From NCBI RefSeq assembly GCF_000315625.1, contig NW_005434660.1:933204-962831 (forward strand): a DNA stretch of 29,628 bases, read 5' to 3'. Numbering within the stretch: position 1 is the first letter of the stretch; the number at the start of each line of letters is the position of its first letter. The stretch is from Guillardia theta CCMP2712. Lineage: Eukaryota > Cryptophyceae > Pyrenomonadales > Geminigeraceae. The notes beneath the pieces are model-generated. The model worked only from the letters and a program-made list of their open reading frames with translations. It searched no databases and was not told the origin of the DNA. Shown here in pieces: positions 1 through 11,536 of this stretch. Position numbers and translations under genes: made by a program.

Positions 1-90
1 TCTTGTCCTCGGTCTGTCTGCGCTTGATTCCCTCTTCACGTTTGTGCTCTTCACCCTTTTTACTCTCTCTCCTCCTCCTCCTCCTCCTCC

Positions 91-130
<40 letters not shown>

Positions 131-178
131 TATCGTCGTCATCGACTGGTCCGCTGACTGTCTCTGTCTTGTCTTCAG
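1..178 (+). other. Intron of the CDC48-like gene (5' part cut off)
   Basis: Non-coding stretch ending in a pyrimidine-rich acceptor (GTCTTCAG at 171-178) immediately before the first readable CDC48 exon. Positions 71-132 are a (CCT)n then (CAT)n trinucleotide microsatellite. The upstream exons of the gene lie outside the window. Confidence 0.75.
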
Positions 179-965
179 CCTCGTGGATCAGGAGGAGGAG
201 GAGCGGGAGAGGCTGGGGATCGCATTGTGAACCAGATCCTGACAGAGATGGACGGAGTTGGAGCGAGGAAGAACGTGATCTGCATCGGTGCGTCCAATAG
301 GCCTGACATGCTCGACCCTGCCGTCTGCCGTCCCGGACGTCTTGATCAGGTTGATATGAACTCCGTCGTCCGTCCCTCCCTCCCTCCCTCCCTCTCCCTC
401 CCTCCCTCCCTCCCTCCCTCCCTCCCTCCCTCCCTCCCTCCCTCCCTTCCTCCCTCCCTCCCCCTCTCCCTCCCTCCCTCCTCCCTCTCTTCCTCCCTCC
501 TACGACTTGTTCTCCTTCTCACCTTCTCCCAGCTCGTGTACATCCCCGTGCCCGACAAGGCATCTCGTGTCAAGATCTTCCAAGCCTGTCTGAGGAAGTC
601 GCCGCTGGACCCTGCGGTAGACATCGATGCCATGGCCGAGGTGACGGAAGGATTCTCCGGCGCAGGTCAGGAGGCGATCTCAACCCTGTCTTGCAACCTA
701 CCTCCCCTCCCTCCCTCTCCCTCTCCCTCTCCTCTCCTCTCCTCTCCTCTCCTCTCCTCTCCTCTCCTCTCCTCTCCTCTCCTCTCCTCTCCTCCTCTCC
801 TCTCCTTTCCCCTCCCCTCCCGTCTCGCCCTCTCCATCCTCCGTGTCTTGCCTTCACTAACAGCAACATCAGGGAGGAGCGGACCTGGAGGCCATCAAGG
901 CCATGGGGTCGGGAGGAGGAGCTGCAAAACCAGCGGCAGACGATGAGGAGGATCTCTACTCATAA
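179..965 (+). CDS. CDC48: CDC48/p97-like AAA ATPase, 3' end (D2 domain fragment plus C-terminal tail)
   Basis: CDC48/p97 is a hexameric AAA unfoldase that extracts ubiquitinated proteins. Exons read as 179-349, 533-665 and 880-965, with GT-AG introns between them. Exon 1 encodes the D2 glycine-rich pore-loop stretch, then QILTEMDG, the sensor-1 region ([12 protein letters not shown]) and the arginine-finger motif RPGRLDQ. Exon 2 encodes [11 protein letters not shown] through the GFSGA motif. Exon 3 ends in DDEEDLYS, the typical acidic tail of plant and protist CDC48. The roughly 100 residues that normally lie between GFSGAD and the tail (the D2 helical lid with sensor 2, and the C-terminal helices) are absent: that interval (666-879) is a CTCTC repeat intron. 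Acceptor AG 878-879 keeps the phase; AG 871-872 would read out of the tail frame. This may be an assembly collapse, a pseudogene or a divergent copy. Family identity is secure; completeness is not. Confidence 0.85.
369..500. repeat. (TCCC)n microsatellite in a CDC48 intron
   Basis: Nearly uninterrupted CCCT tetranucleotide repeats fill most of the 183-nt intron 350-532. The donor is CAG|GTTGAT and the acceptor TTCTCCCAG|CTC. Confidence 0.9.
702..812. repeat. (CTCTC)n pentanucleotide repeat in the last CDC48 intron
   Basis: A TCTCC repeat of about 100 bp within intron 666-879. It sits exactly where the missing CDC48 D2 lid exons would be expected, so an assembly collapse across the repeat is possible. 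Confidence 0.9.
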
Positions 966-1192
966 TCAGCGGAGACGTCGGAGATGGAAAGTTTGTGTTG
1001 GGATGACGTGGAATGTGAGAAGTGAAAGTAGAAAGGAAGACAGAAATGATCTTGTGAAGTTGTCTTGTTCTGCTAGATTACATGAAATCGTTAACAGCGA
1101 TCTTTCTGTGTTGGATCATCGTCGTTCCCACCTGCTCCTCCTCCTCCCTTCCGTCAATACTGGTCTCGCTCTTCCCCTAGAGCACCCGTGTT
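966..1192. other. Convergent spacer between the CDC48-like and Rav1-like 3' ends
   Basis: Only 227 bp separate the + strand CDC48 stop from the - strand Rav1-like stop. It must hold both 3' UTRs. I see no conserved ORF, RNA gene or clear terminator. Confidence 0.6.
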
Positions 1193-1799
1193 TCATCGCT
1201 CATTCCTCGGGATTCCAAAAAGATCTTCAACCTGCAACACCACACGGTCAGCAATGGAGGAGGACGAGGGAGGAGGGAGAGATAGCTGAGAGAGCAAGAG
1301 AGGAGGAATGCAAGACAGTAACGATTGTGTTGAGAGCGTACCTGGCGGTGAAACTGGCTGAAGGGAGGGCTGGTGTCAATGGGAGGGAGTGAGCGAGTGT
1401 TGGCAGCCGCAGCAGCGAGGAGAGGAAGGAAGTTGAAGGAGACGAGCATCCTGACTGTCCCCACGACGCTTCCCTCCCGGTCCAAGTAGACGTCCAGCTC
1501 CATGCTCTGTTGCAATGTCAGTGTGCGAGCGAGCGAGCGAGCAAAGAGCGAAGAACGGAGGAAGGCGAGGGAGAAGGGAGGAGGGAGGAGGAGGGAGGGA
1601 GGAGACAGGAAACAGGAGAGGAGGGAGGGATAGAAACCTGGCCATGCAGCAGCTGCGAGAGGTCGATGGTTGCCTTGCCGACAAGCTCATCGTCACTGAA
1701 ATTATTCTGCTGGAAGATTTCGATGTGGAGGTCAAACTTCTCTTCCGAGAGCTCAAACTGAAACCTGAAGGAGGATGAGAAAGAAAAAGAGGATGAAGA

Positions 1800-1836
<37 letters not shown>

Positions 1837-2070
1837 CCGAGAAGGAGAAAGAGAAGGAGAAAGAGCGAGGGCCAACAAGCCAAGGGCAACAACTTACATC
1901 TCGTTGTACTGCGGATTGAAATCTTTCTTAACGACGTTGGAGAAATGTTTGTGATGTGACGAATTCCCTTCTTCTGTCTTGAAGCTTCCGGCATACTAAA
2001 AGCAACGGTCATCTTGGTTGTTACCTTCACCCTCTACTTCATCTCTATCGTCGTCGTTCACACCGTTCTG

Positions 2071-2144
<74 letters not shown>

Positions 2145-5100
2145 TCTCCTGCTCAACCTCTCTACAATCCACAACACTTTCCTCCTCATCTGCAACTACG
2201 ACGATGGCACGATCTTCATCTTCATCTTCATCTTCGCCGTCAGACTTTTCAAGGTGCTCACTTTGAGGATAACGTAGGTCGAAGGTCTCTCTGCTCCAAA
2301 GATGTCCACCTGAGAGCAGGAAAAAAAATGTGAGCAGAAGACGTGGACAAGGTAGCGCAGGAAAGAGGAGAGGAGGAAGAGGAGGAAGAGGAGGAAGAGG
2401 AGGAAGAGGAGGAAGAGGAGGAAGAGGAGGGGAAGAGGAAGGGGAGAAGTCAGGAGGAGAGGGGAAGAAAGGGAAGGAAGGGAAAGGGAGGAAGGGGAGG
2501 GAAGGGAGGAAAAGGGAGGGAGGAAGCGGGAGACAGCAAGGGAACAGGAGGAGGCTGAGGAGGAGCAACAGGATCAAGAAGCTTCTGCAGCACCTTCACC
2601 ATGGGCTCGATGGGAACCAGGTTGCGTGCAGAGATGACGTGAACGTTGAGGTGTCCGACAAACTTCTTGTTCGAGCTGAGAAGCATGAGTGAGAGACTAG
2701 CAGAAAAGGAGGATGAAAGATGAGAGCTGGAGCGGGAGCAGGGACAGGAGCGGGAGCGGGAGCAGGGGCAGGGGCAGGTAGAGTAGGGAGTCCAGGTTGA
2801 CAGCATGCGCACAAGATGAGATACCGCAGCGCCGCCATCATTCGGTTTCTTCGCTTGTGAATCGCTATGGCATCCTGCAACCTGGATTGAACTGTAAGAG
2901 AAGGAAAGGAAGAGCAGGGGGAGCAGGGGGACGAGGAAGAGCAGGAGGAAGTGCAGGAGCAGGAGCAGGAGACTGCATTTTGACGGACGGTTGGACCTGC
3001 AGGAGTTGTATCTCTTCTCTAGCGAGTCGAGCTTCGAAGCTTTACTCTTCCTCTTCCTCGTCTGCAGCTTGTCATAGGCAAAGGGCCAGTGTGGAGTAAT
3101 CAAGGAAATGGAGGTGGAGATAGAAAAAGGACGTGGGCAGGAACAGAGGAAGTAGTGGAAGAGGAAGAGAGCAGGAAGAGTAAAGCAAGAGGAGCAGGAA
3201 GGGAGAGGAGATGAAAGTAAGAGGAGGAGGCGACGGAGGCTAGCTGGCAAGGTTACCAGCAGAACTTCATCGAGGAGGGAGGCAAGGAAGCTGTCGCCGC
3301 CGTAATGGCACCAGAGCGCCTGCATGTGGAGACCATCGGGGCCTTCGAAGAGCTCCAGGCAAGGGTCGTCAGCAGCCGACAAGTCGAGGCTGGTCCTGCC
3401 GACCTCGTGTGAGGGGGGGGAGGAGGAAGAAAGAAGAAACGAGAAGTGGGTTTGCTGCTGAGGGAGGCTAGAGAGAGGGGAGGATCGGAGATCGAGAGGA
3501 GCAGAAACAGGAGGTGCAGGGGCAGGAGCAGGAGGAGAGAGGAGAGAGCGGAGGAGAAGGAGGAAGGGTTGAGGAGCCCTACCCTGCCTCGAGGACGGTG
3601 GCATAGATTTCGAAGAGGAGAAAGTCTCTTATCCTCTCCCTCCATCCCCGGATGGCCCCAAGAAGGCGCTTCCCGATGATTTGAGGAGCAGACTTCTGCC
3701 ATTCCAGGTTCTCCTCCTCCTCCCTGCAAAACTCTCAGCTCCCGTCCTCCTGCTCAAAATCACAAGCAGAACCACTCAGAGAAGAAGGCGCTGGACAGCT
3801 TGGCGTCCTCCTCCATACTGTCCCTCCTCCTCCTCTCGTAAAACTCGTCCATGGAGTAGTGCGAGGTGTCCATCACCTCCCGAGCCTCCTCCCTCCTCTC
3901 GGTTCCTTTCCCTGCGCCCCTCCCGTTCATGATCGAGTGCGAGAAGTCAGAGAACTTGTCGGAGAAGCGAGACATGGAGGAGACAGGGGAGGAGAGACGG
4001 GTCGATACGTTGGAGACAGCAGCTTTGAGGTGATCGTGGATGCTGTTCAGACTCTTTGTCTTCTGCTTCTGCTTCTTCGCCCATAACGAGACTCCCTGGA
4101 AGACTTTCTGAGCAGAGCGGAACTCCGACTTGCTGGGGGGAGAAGAGGACTTGTTGTGATTGACGTTCTTCTCCTTCTCATCCTGCAGCATCTTCTCCTG
4201 GATGAACTGTGTGCTTCTCGACGCTCGCTCGCTCGGGCTGTTCCCATTGAGTGGGAAAGACACATCCTCCACCTCCTGAAACCCGATGGAGTCTTCAAAC
4301 TGCTCGTTTCCTGTGTCCTCGTCTCCTCCTCCTCCTCCTCCTCCTCCTCCTCCTCCTCCTCCTCCTCCTCCTCCTCCTCCTCCGTGGTTTCCCGTTGAGT
4401 GCCTCAGCGTGTCAATTTCAGAGGGGCCGGAGATGGCGAGGCGGAGACGGGAGAGGAACTTACGGACGAGAATCCACATCAAACAGCCGTCAGCGCATCT
4501 GTCCAGCATGCTCTTGATCCCCTTCCTCTCCCCGTCGTCCGACAGCTCTGATCGCGCGTCGTCGTCAGTATACACGTCCTCGAGGCTGGCGAAGGACTGT
4601 GAAGGCTCGGAGATGGAGGAGGCAACACTCTGCTGCGAGTTCGCAGCGTCCGGCAACTTGCACTTCCTGGAGCCGATGTGGAAGACGGAAGGGTTGCAGG
4701 CCTGCATCAGCCAAGAGAGAGCGGCGGAGTAGTTGTCGTCCGCTACCCCCTCGTTCTCCGTCATCAGCTCCTTCAGGCACTCGAAGTCCCTCCTCGTCCA
4801 AATCAGCAGGAAGTGGACGGTCATCACGCTCGCTGCCAGCACCGCCAGCGCCCCTGTGTCGCCATGGTTGTCCACCGAGAGGCTGTGCAGGACGAGCTGG
4901 AGGAACTTTCCCTTCCTCTCAAGACGCGAGAGCGCAGATCGAGGGAGGTTGCCCATGTAGTCGAGGTAGAGGATGCGGTCGGTGATGGAGTCTGCCATGG
5001 CTGAGGTGAGAGGGTGGATCGCCACCTGGGCGAGCGTCTCCGTGCGGGAGGTCATGCTCCCCTCCCAGAAGCCTGTGACAAGAGCATGCGACAGGCGCCA

Positions 5101-8100
5101 GAAGCCGCGGATGAGGCAGAAGCGAACGAGGAGGGGAGTGACGAGGTAGAGAGAGACGCTGAGGCTGTTGAGAGTGTCGAGCAGCACCTGCTTGAACTTG
5201 AGAAGGTCTACCTGATTCTCTCCTGTGGACGCGTGCTTTGATCCCTCGGCTCGAATCATCTCTGCCAGCCGAGCCAGACAGATCTGACATGCCAGCGCCT
5301 GAACCTGAGGAGGAGGAGGAGACGATGACGATCGAGTCTTGGCGAAGTATGATTCAGCAAACAGAGCGCAGCCGTCTCCTGTCAGGCTGTAGATGATCCC
5401 ATGAGTCATGTCAGCCTCCTGAGGCTTCGGGATGAAGATCCTCCGCTCTTTGATCCTCATTTTTGGGTCGCTGCGCACGACATGCAACAGAGTCTCCGTG
5501 CAAGGATGCAGGTCAGGCCCCACCTCAAACGAGCTCTGCCGACTTCCCTCGTTCTGCTCTCGTCCCCCCCCCCCATCCTCGTCGTCGTCCCCTATCCTCG
5601 TTAGCAGGCTGCTCCCCAACTTCGGCTTCTCGGTCTCTTCCTGCTCTTCCAGAGACTCCAGGCTCCTCTGGTCAAGGACGGACCACAGGACGACACTGGA
5701 CGTCGCGAACATCTCCAGGCTCCAGTAGCACGCGTGCAGCAGCCCTCGGTCCCCCTTCTGGTAGGCGTGGGGGAGGATGACGTCACGGATCACCGACCGC
5801 TTGCTCACTTCGCCCTCGTTCGCGTCGTTTGTGCACAATCGAACCACCATGAGCGCTAGATGAAGTTCTGACATGTTGCGAACCTTGCAGGGTACCAGTC
5901 AGACTCTCTACTAACCCTCCTCCTCTCCCCCTCCCTCCCCTCCCCCTCTTCCTTCTCGCAACCTTCCACTCCTACCCTCCTCCCTATGCCACCCGGCTGT
6001 TTCTGCGCTGCCCTCTTCTCCCTTACCAGCAAGTCGATCGCATCTCTCAGCCTTCCTGCAAGGATGAAGAAAGCGACCGCAGCCTCGTAGTTGTGCTTCC
6101 CCACAAGTGTGAAAGCGTTCTTACAGGCGGCCGTACGCGATCCCTCGTCTGCTTCAAAGTCTCTGAGGAGGAAGGAAGAAATCTACAAAGAAAGTGTCAG
6201 TTGGCTCCCTCTTACTGCTGCAGCACCTGCTGCTGTCCCTCCTCCTCCCCATCCTCCCCCTCCCTCACCTTCGTCTCTTGCGATGCCTTGAAAAGTGCTG
6301 CAAGGACTTTGACCTTCCCAGCTAGCACGTACCAGAGAGCTGCGTCCATGGGCACCTGCCGTCGCTTCATCCTCTCCTTCCCGATCTTCTCTGCGAGGTC
6401 TCGGAGGTGCGAGGTGCGATGTACCCAGAGGGCAGGCCAGCACGCCAGCCAAGAGGCTTCTGCTCCCTCCTCCACTCCCTGGTCCAGCAGGACCTCTTGC
6501 GAATCCGAGTGCAGAGCGTAGCAGAGGGCGACGGATGGAACAGGACGAGGAGGAGAGCTCTCTGCGTCAGCGTCCCCTGCCCCGCTCACCGTACAATACG
6601 ACCGGAAGGAGAGGAAGGAGATCCTTCCCGGCAGGTCAAGGGATGAGCTGAACCCGTTGGAAAGGAAGCAGGAGAAGGCACGTAGCAGACGAATCAGGAA
6701 CCTGGTCTCCTCGACAGAGAGACCCACTAGCGTCCTCCACCTCTTGCTCTCAGCAGAACTCTCCCCGGTGACGTCTTGGACGATCCTCGCGAGGATGGTC
6801 TCAAGATAGCTGCACAGCACGAGTCAGAGCGAGAGCAAGGAATAGACTGCTGAAGGAATGTGAGGAAGGGAATGCAAGTCACGCACCTCAGGAGCTCCTT
6901 CACCTCCGTGCATGTGATAACATTCTCCTCCTTGTGGTTTGCACTGTGAGAAGTCGGCAGGTTCTCGTCGCCGTCTCCATTCTGCTTTTGCTCGCTAGCG
7001 TCGCACGGCGGCGAGGTCAGCAGCAGCTCCACTCCCTCCACCTTCTCCTTGATTGCATCGAAGTCAGGCGATCTCCTGAAAGCTCCCTTCTCCTCATCCC
7101 AAACGTCTGCCCCCTCTCCCCCTAGCAACTCGAGCAACACAGGCTCCTTCGCTATCAACTTTGCAAGTGCGAGCGTCTTCGTCGCGTCAGACACTTTGAG
7201 CATAGCAAGCTTCTTGACTCCATCGAGGTTGGCCCCTCTGAGGGCCTCCACTGACTTGCTGGACTTCCCTTCCTCCTCAATCCCCTTCAAGGATGACGTC
7301 ACCGCATCCAACGATTGGTCTGAATCGGAATCGCTTTCTCTCGTCGCAGGCGTCAGAGAGTCCAACGAGAGATTTTGAGTTGACGGCACAGTCGACAGAC
7401 TCTGCGTCTTGATCTCCAAATAGAGGGTTTTCAGCAGATTCGCGGCTTCCGAGATCTAACAAGGTCAATGAGCTCTAGGGAGAGCAAAGGCGAGAGAGGA
7501 CACTGAAATGACAGCCATTGGCAGAGATGACACGTGGAGGAAGGGACAAGACGCTAACCTGTCCAGCAAGGATCGCCTGCATGATACTCGTGGGATGGTA
7601 GTAAACCACACTAATGCCTGATCGTATCCAGTCTAGGTACGTCCACAGCCCGGGAGCAGCTTCTTGCGCCTTACTGGTCTGGCTGATGAGCTTGCTTCTC
7701 GAGAGCGATCGGGGGATCCCCATCGAGTGTTTGGTGAGGCTAAACGTCTCGACGTTCCTGTGAGCAAAGATGCAGCAGGAAGGGTGACAGCGGAAGATAT
7801 GAAGAAGAGGGAGGAGAGAAGGGGGAGACGCAGGCGACAAGGGAGAAGCAATGCAGACAGTAAGCCTCGTCTCTCAGAGCATTCAAACGACTCACGTCAG
7901 AGCGTTGGCGTTGTAGATGCCTGCTCCCAGAAGCAGCAGGCCCCCGCTCGCAGGATGGGACATGATGATGCTTCCATCTGTACACCAGCACATGGTAGGA
8001 GAGGGGGAGCAAAGAGGTGAAGGAGCCGGCGATCGAACAGGATCCACAGCAATCTTGCGCACAAGGAACCATTTGCGAACAAACTTCCTGACCTTGAGGA

Positions 8101-11100
8101 CCTCTGAAGCCTCCTCTTCTCCTGTAAGATGTCAGGAAAGGCCGAGACTATCCTAGAGGGGACCTTCACACTGCCAGCTCCATGCCATGGAGGCAAAGAT
8201 GTAGCATGAAGAACTGGAAGCGTCACGATCCAGGACCGAGATGATACAGTTGCCGTCCCCGATGAGAATGTTGGAGCAGATGGCGGAGGTGGAGAAGCGT
8301 TGAGGAAGGGTTGACTCGATCCTCCAGCGGTTAGAAGAGAAGCGCTCGAAGACGATAGCAAGAACCTGCGAGTACTCCATTTCAGCTAGTTGAAAGGGAG
8401 AAGTGGGTAGCAACAGAAGGTGGGAGGGAGGGGACGGGGGAGGGAGGGGACGGGGGATCCTGATTGGGATACAGAAGAGGACAGTCAGAGTGAGGAGGAG
8501 ACCTCGTCAGTTGTGTTGTCTTTTGCCAGGACCAGCATGTCCCACGCGGTGAGGAACTTGGCGTGAATAACGGTCATGTCCTCTCCTACCAATGGAATGG
8601 TCTCCCTCTCTTCCACGGCGCCCGAAGAAATCTCCACAAGCTTAACGCAGTCAGAAGCGGAACTGATCGCGAGCATGTTCGATCGTTTGTCGACGCTCCA
8701 CCTGGAAAGAACGAGGAGCCAAGCAGTCAGATTCGAGCTGTTGTCCTCCACCGCCATCAGGAAACTCACGATGCATCGAGGGGGTCATAGTGCGTGAGGA
8801 AAGAAGGTGAGCAGTCCAACTTCAACTCTCCGATCTTCAGCACCAAGTCCACGATCGGGATCCCGTTAGCATCCGCTGAAACAGTCACGTTCCACACGAG
8901 GAGATGATTCCTCACTAAAAGCACGAGGTAGTGAGAGTCGGTCTTGTCTCCGGCTCGGATAGTCCGCAAGATACAAGAGTCGCAAGGTCCCTCTCCCAGC
9001 TCGACCTCAGCACAAGCTTGCAGGACACTACCCGAGCATTCCCAGATGTATGGCTGCATGTTGAACGCCTGCAGCGATCGCCCATCGCACCCTATCGCCC
9101 AGGCCAGGCCTGACTGCCAAACTCCTCTTGCAGAGTCGATAGGCGGAGTCCATTCCACCGCCATGAAGCGACCAGCAGCAATACCAAATGACTGCATTCC
9201 GAAGCCAACGCTGTTGGTAAGATCACTCATCCAGAAGATCACTTCTCCCGATGTGCTGCACGTGCACACGAAGGGTTGTGTTGGATGTGCGCTGACATGT
9301 TGCACCTGGCCAACATGGTGAATCCACATGCCATCCTTCCCCCCCCCCCTTCCTCCTCCTCCTACCTTGTGATAATGCGCGGAATACTCGCAGACCTTCA
9401 TCGGGATGTTCATTTCCCGTCGTATGGACCAGCTGGTCATCCACCTAGAGCTCTTGTCCTCTGACTCCACGACCCCGCAGATCTTGAGAATGGACCCTTC
9501 CATCCCATGATGAGAATCTTGAAAGTCTTCTTCGGTCAGGTGAGATGTTGCAATCTTGACACTCAAGATCCTGTCTGACACCCTCTCTCGAGGTTTGGAG
9601 CTGGAGTTGTCCACCAACAGACCCAAACTTCGGATCGAACGTGCACGGCAGGTTGTCATCGGCGGGAGGAGAGAACAATTTCGGACACATTGACTGTTTG
9701 ATACCTTCAAGACCTGACTCTCGATGTGGCAAGAAACTTGAAAGATGCGCAAGTTGCCATCAGCTCCTATCATTACGATAAAATCTGAACAGCTTACATC
9801 ACCTCGAAATTCATTCTCGACCTGCAACAAATCCGTCACTTCCTATAGAAAAGATCGGTCACGTTGCATGCCTGCCAACCATGATGCCCAAGTTTTCTTG
9901 CAGCGTTCTTTGGGTTTCCAAGACCATTGAAGATGTCTTCCACTGCTGCTTCAGCTCTTTCGATCACACTGTGAGATTTGCCTCCCTTAGACTGCCTGTG
10001 AGGCGAGTGACTGTGGCCATGGAGCTCAAAACTATGTTTGTGATCTCTCTGATCCTTGGATTCACTTCGTCTTTGGAAGGAGATAAAACAATCCTTTCCA
10101 CTATCAGATGCAACTGTGCACCCGTTGTAGATGTTGACAACCCAGTCATCCGCGTTGGGATGGCTACAAGAGCAAGATAGAGCCTTCAAAAAATCATGTC
10201 ATTCATCAACGACAGTGAAGGGTGTGATGTTTTTCGATACAGGTGTTTCCAATCACAACCCAGTCTCCACAAACAATGGCACTCACGCACTCACTCACGC
10301 ACGCACGCACGCACGCACGCACGCACGAATATACGAATGTGTCTCACGTTTGATTTGCCGAGACTGTCTTGTATAAGCAGGAGATATGATGAACTCCTCA
10401 TTGAACGGACAAGAAGAGAAGAGAAGTGGACTGACTTCAGAGCTCCATGCTTGCTGCTTATCATCGCAAGACTCCAATCATCGTTTGAAATAACTTGAAG
10501 ATACAGATCTCCTGCAACTTTGACATCCTTGATATCATGCTGCCAAAAGCGTCAACGTCGTGCAGACGAACTGCTCGTGTTACACACCTCAAGGTCAGAG
10601 CCACTTATCGTCTGGTGCATATGAATGCCTATTTCACATTTCAATTTATCTTTGTTCAACTTCAGCAAGTTATACCCGTGCAAAGATGTGAAAGAGGAAT
10701 CAGGAAACACTTGGAAGACTTGGGTGAGCAATAGCCGACAAGTCCCTGATAAAAAAATGTGAGCCAAACGAGCCCATTCCATGTTTCCAACATACTCCAT
10801 CTTCGGTCACAGCAACGTTAGGTCTCTCCTTCGAGTTCGGAGAATACTCGGTGGCATCGCAGGAGACTATGCAATTCCAGAATTTTCGGTTTGGTTCTGC
10901 CTCGGGTACATTCAAAAAAGTGTGCATTGAATCACGATATTTCGACGTTTTTGAATAATTGCAGTTGATTTTGTGTAGATCCCACAAACAGAGACCATTC
11001 TCATCTGCACATATCAGAACGGGAACTAGTGGGCTCCATTCTATCACAAGAGCCCCCATCGGAATCACTAAAGACAACTGCCAGGCAAATGGGAAAAACT

Positions 11101-11536
11101 CTGACGAGGACATCGAGGACGTTGCTTTCATGACCGGTGCAAAAATAAAGATCTGTTTGAAGGACTTGTTAGCAGCAAGACAGAAAGAATGATCGCAATC
11201 AACCTTGTCTCTGCATGAAGCTGCTATCGCACCATACGTTGCTGACTCTGGAGTCTTGCTGCGATGAGCAGTAGTAGAGTGTGCGCTGGCAGATATCGGA
11301 CAATTCGTCTTCCAGCAAAGACACTGAACTTCGTCACAGAGCTCGTCAGAAGTCTGAATGACAGTGAACTTTTTGTCTCGTCGTGCGATGATGATCCTGT
11401 TACCAGATGCAAAGACCACCAATGAAAATCCAGCATATTCGCCCTCGCACAGACATTGCGGGGAATCGCTGGGCGCGGGTGGGATGAACCTCAACAAAGG
11501 ATCATTCTGGGAGAACTTTGCATCCCGGAAAACCAT
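1193..11536 (-). CDS. Rav1/DmX-like (rabconnectin-3 family) protein with C-terminal C2 domain
   Basis: Rav1/DmX proteins are the large WD40 subunits of RAVE/rabconnectin-3, which assembles the V1 and Vo parts of the vacuolar H+-ATPase. I model 24 exons, all in phase: 11536-10796, 10745-10676, 10628-10588, 10539-10348, 10183-9863, 9821-8770, 8701-8503, 8365-8164, 8121-7896, 7757-7559, 7455-6887, 6809-6269, 6182-6027, 5883-3764, 3723-3583, 3395-3257, 3067-2997, 2881-2813, 2675-2594, 2309-2262, 1995-1898, 1764-1638, 1506-1342, 1231-1193 (2535 aa). N-terminal and middle parts are WD40-like (IGADGNLRIFQV, VQHVSAHPTQPFVCTCS). Residues about 1390-1560 carry the Rav1 C-terminal signature: DAALWYVLAG, KNAFTLVGKHNYEAAVAFF, LAGRLRDAIDLL, ELHLALMVVRL. 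Residues about 2350-2505 form a C2 domain (GHLNVHVISARNLVP, STYVILK, DFNPQYNEMFQFEL, DDELVGKATIDL); loop-1 aspartates are largely missing, so Ca2+ binding is doubtful. The start is the first in-frame ATG; an upstream exon is possible. The last intron before the C2 part is 40 nt (or 49 nt with donor at 3772). Family confident, fusion inferred. Confidence 0.85.
1776..1866. repeat. GA-rich intronic repeat
   Basis: A (GA)n/(GAAA)n tract on the + strand, pyrimidine-rich in the transcript. It lies in the 133-nt intron 1765-1897 between two C2-domain exons. Confidence 0.85.
2068..2154. repeat. (CTGCTC)n hexanucleotide repeat in a C2-domain intron
   Basis: About 14 CTGCTC/CTCCTG units inside the 266-nt intron 1996-2261 of the Rav1-like gene. 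Read as protein it gives Glu-Gln or Leu runs in several frames, but the flanking splice sites (donor AAA|GTGAGC, acceptor TTTTAG|TAT) remove it and join C2 strands cleanly. Confidence 0.9.
2345..2545. repeat. GGAAGA/GGA/GGGAA purine repeat in an intron
   Basis: A purine tract with GGAAGAGGA units followed by GGGAAGG units fills most of the 284-nt intron 2310-2593, the longest intron of the Rav1-like gene. Confidence 0.9.
4323..4383 (-). repeat. Coding (GGA)n expansion giving a poly-glycine run
   Basis: On the coding (-) strand about 20 GGA codons encode an uninterrupted Gly run in the large exon 5883-3764 of the Rav1-like gene. It lies between a histidine and an acidic DEDTG stretch, in a low-complexity linker between the Rav1 core and the C-terminal C2 domain. 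The run is in frame and the ORF is open on both sides. Confidence 0.9.
10283..10327. repeat. (ACGC)n microsatellite in an intron
   Basis: A CACG/ACGC tetranucleotide repeat inside the 164-nt intron 10184-10347 of the Rav1-like gene, just downstream (in gene sense) of a strong GTGAGA donor at 10347. Confidence 0.9.

Noticed and set aside
227..946. Continuous 239-aa + strand frame through the CDC48 region
   Set aside because: It reads through two CT-repeat introns into Pro/Ser/Leu runs; only the segments next to GT-AG sites match CDC48.
1996..2577. Minus-strand ORF with long Glu-Gln run
   Set aside because: The run is the CTGCTC intronic repeat; the flanking splice sites join C2-domain exons without it.
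2450..3604. A 384-aa minus ORF as a separate protein
   Set aside because: It mixes exon and intron sequence (Ser/Pro/Leu runs from repeats). The coding segments inside it are captured as separate in-phase exons of the Rav1-like gene.
1193..3723. An independent C2-domain gene
   Set aside because: The first exon of this block has no in-frame ATG and its phase fits the Rav1 exon donor, so a single gene is the simpler reading; not excluded, as an ATG occurs in exon 3395-3257.
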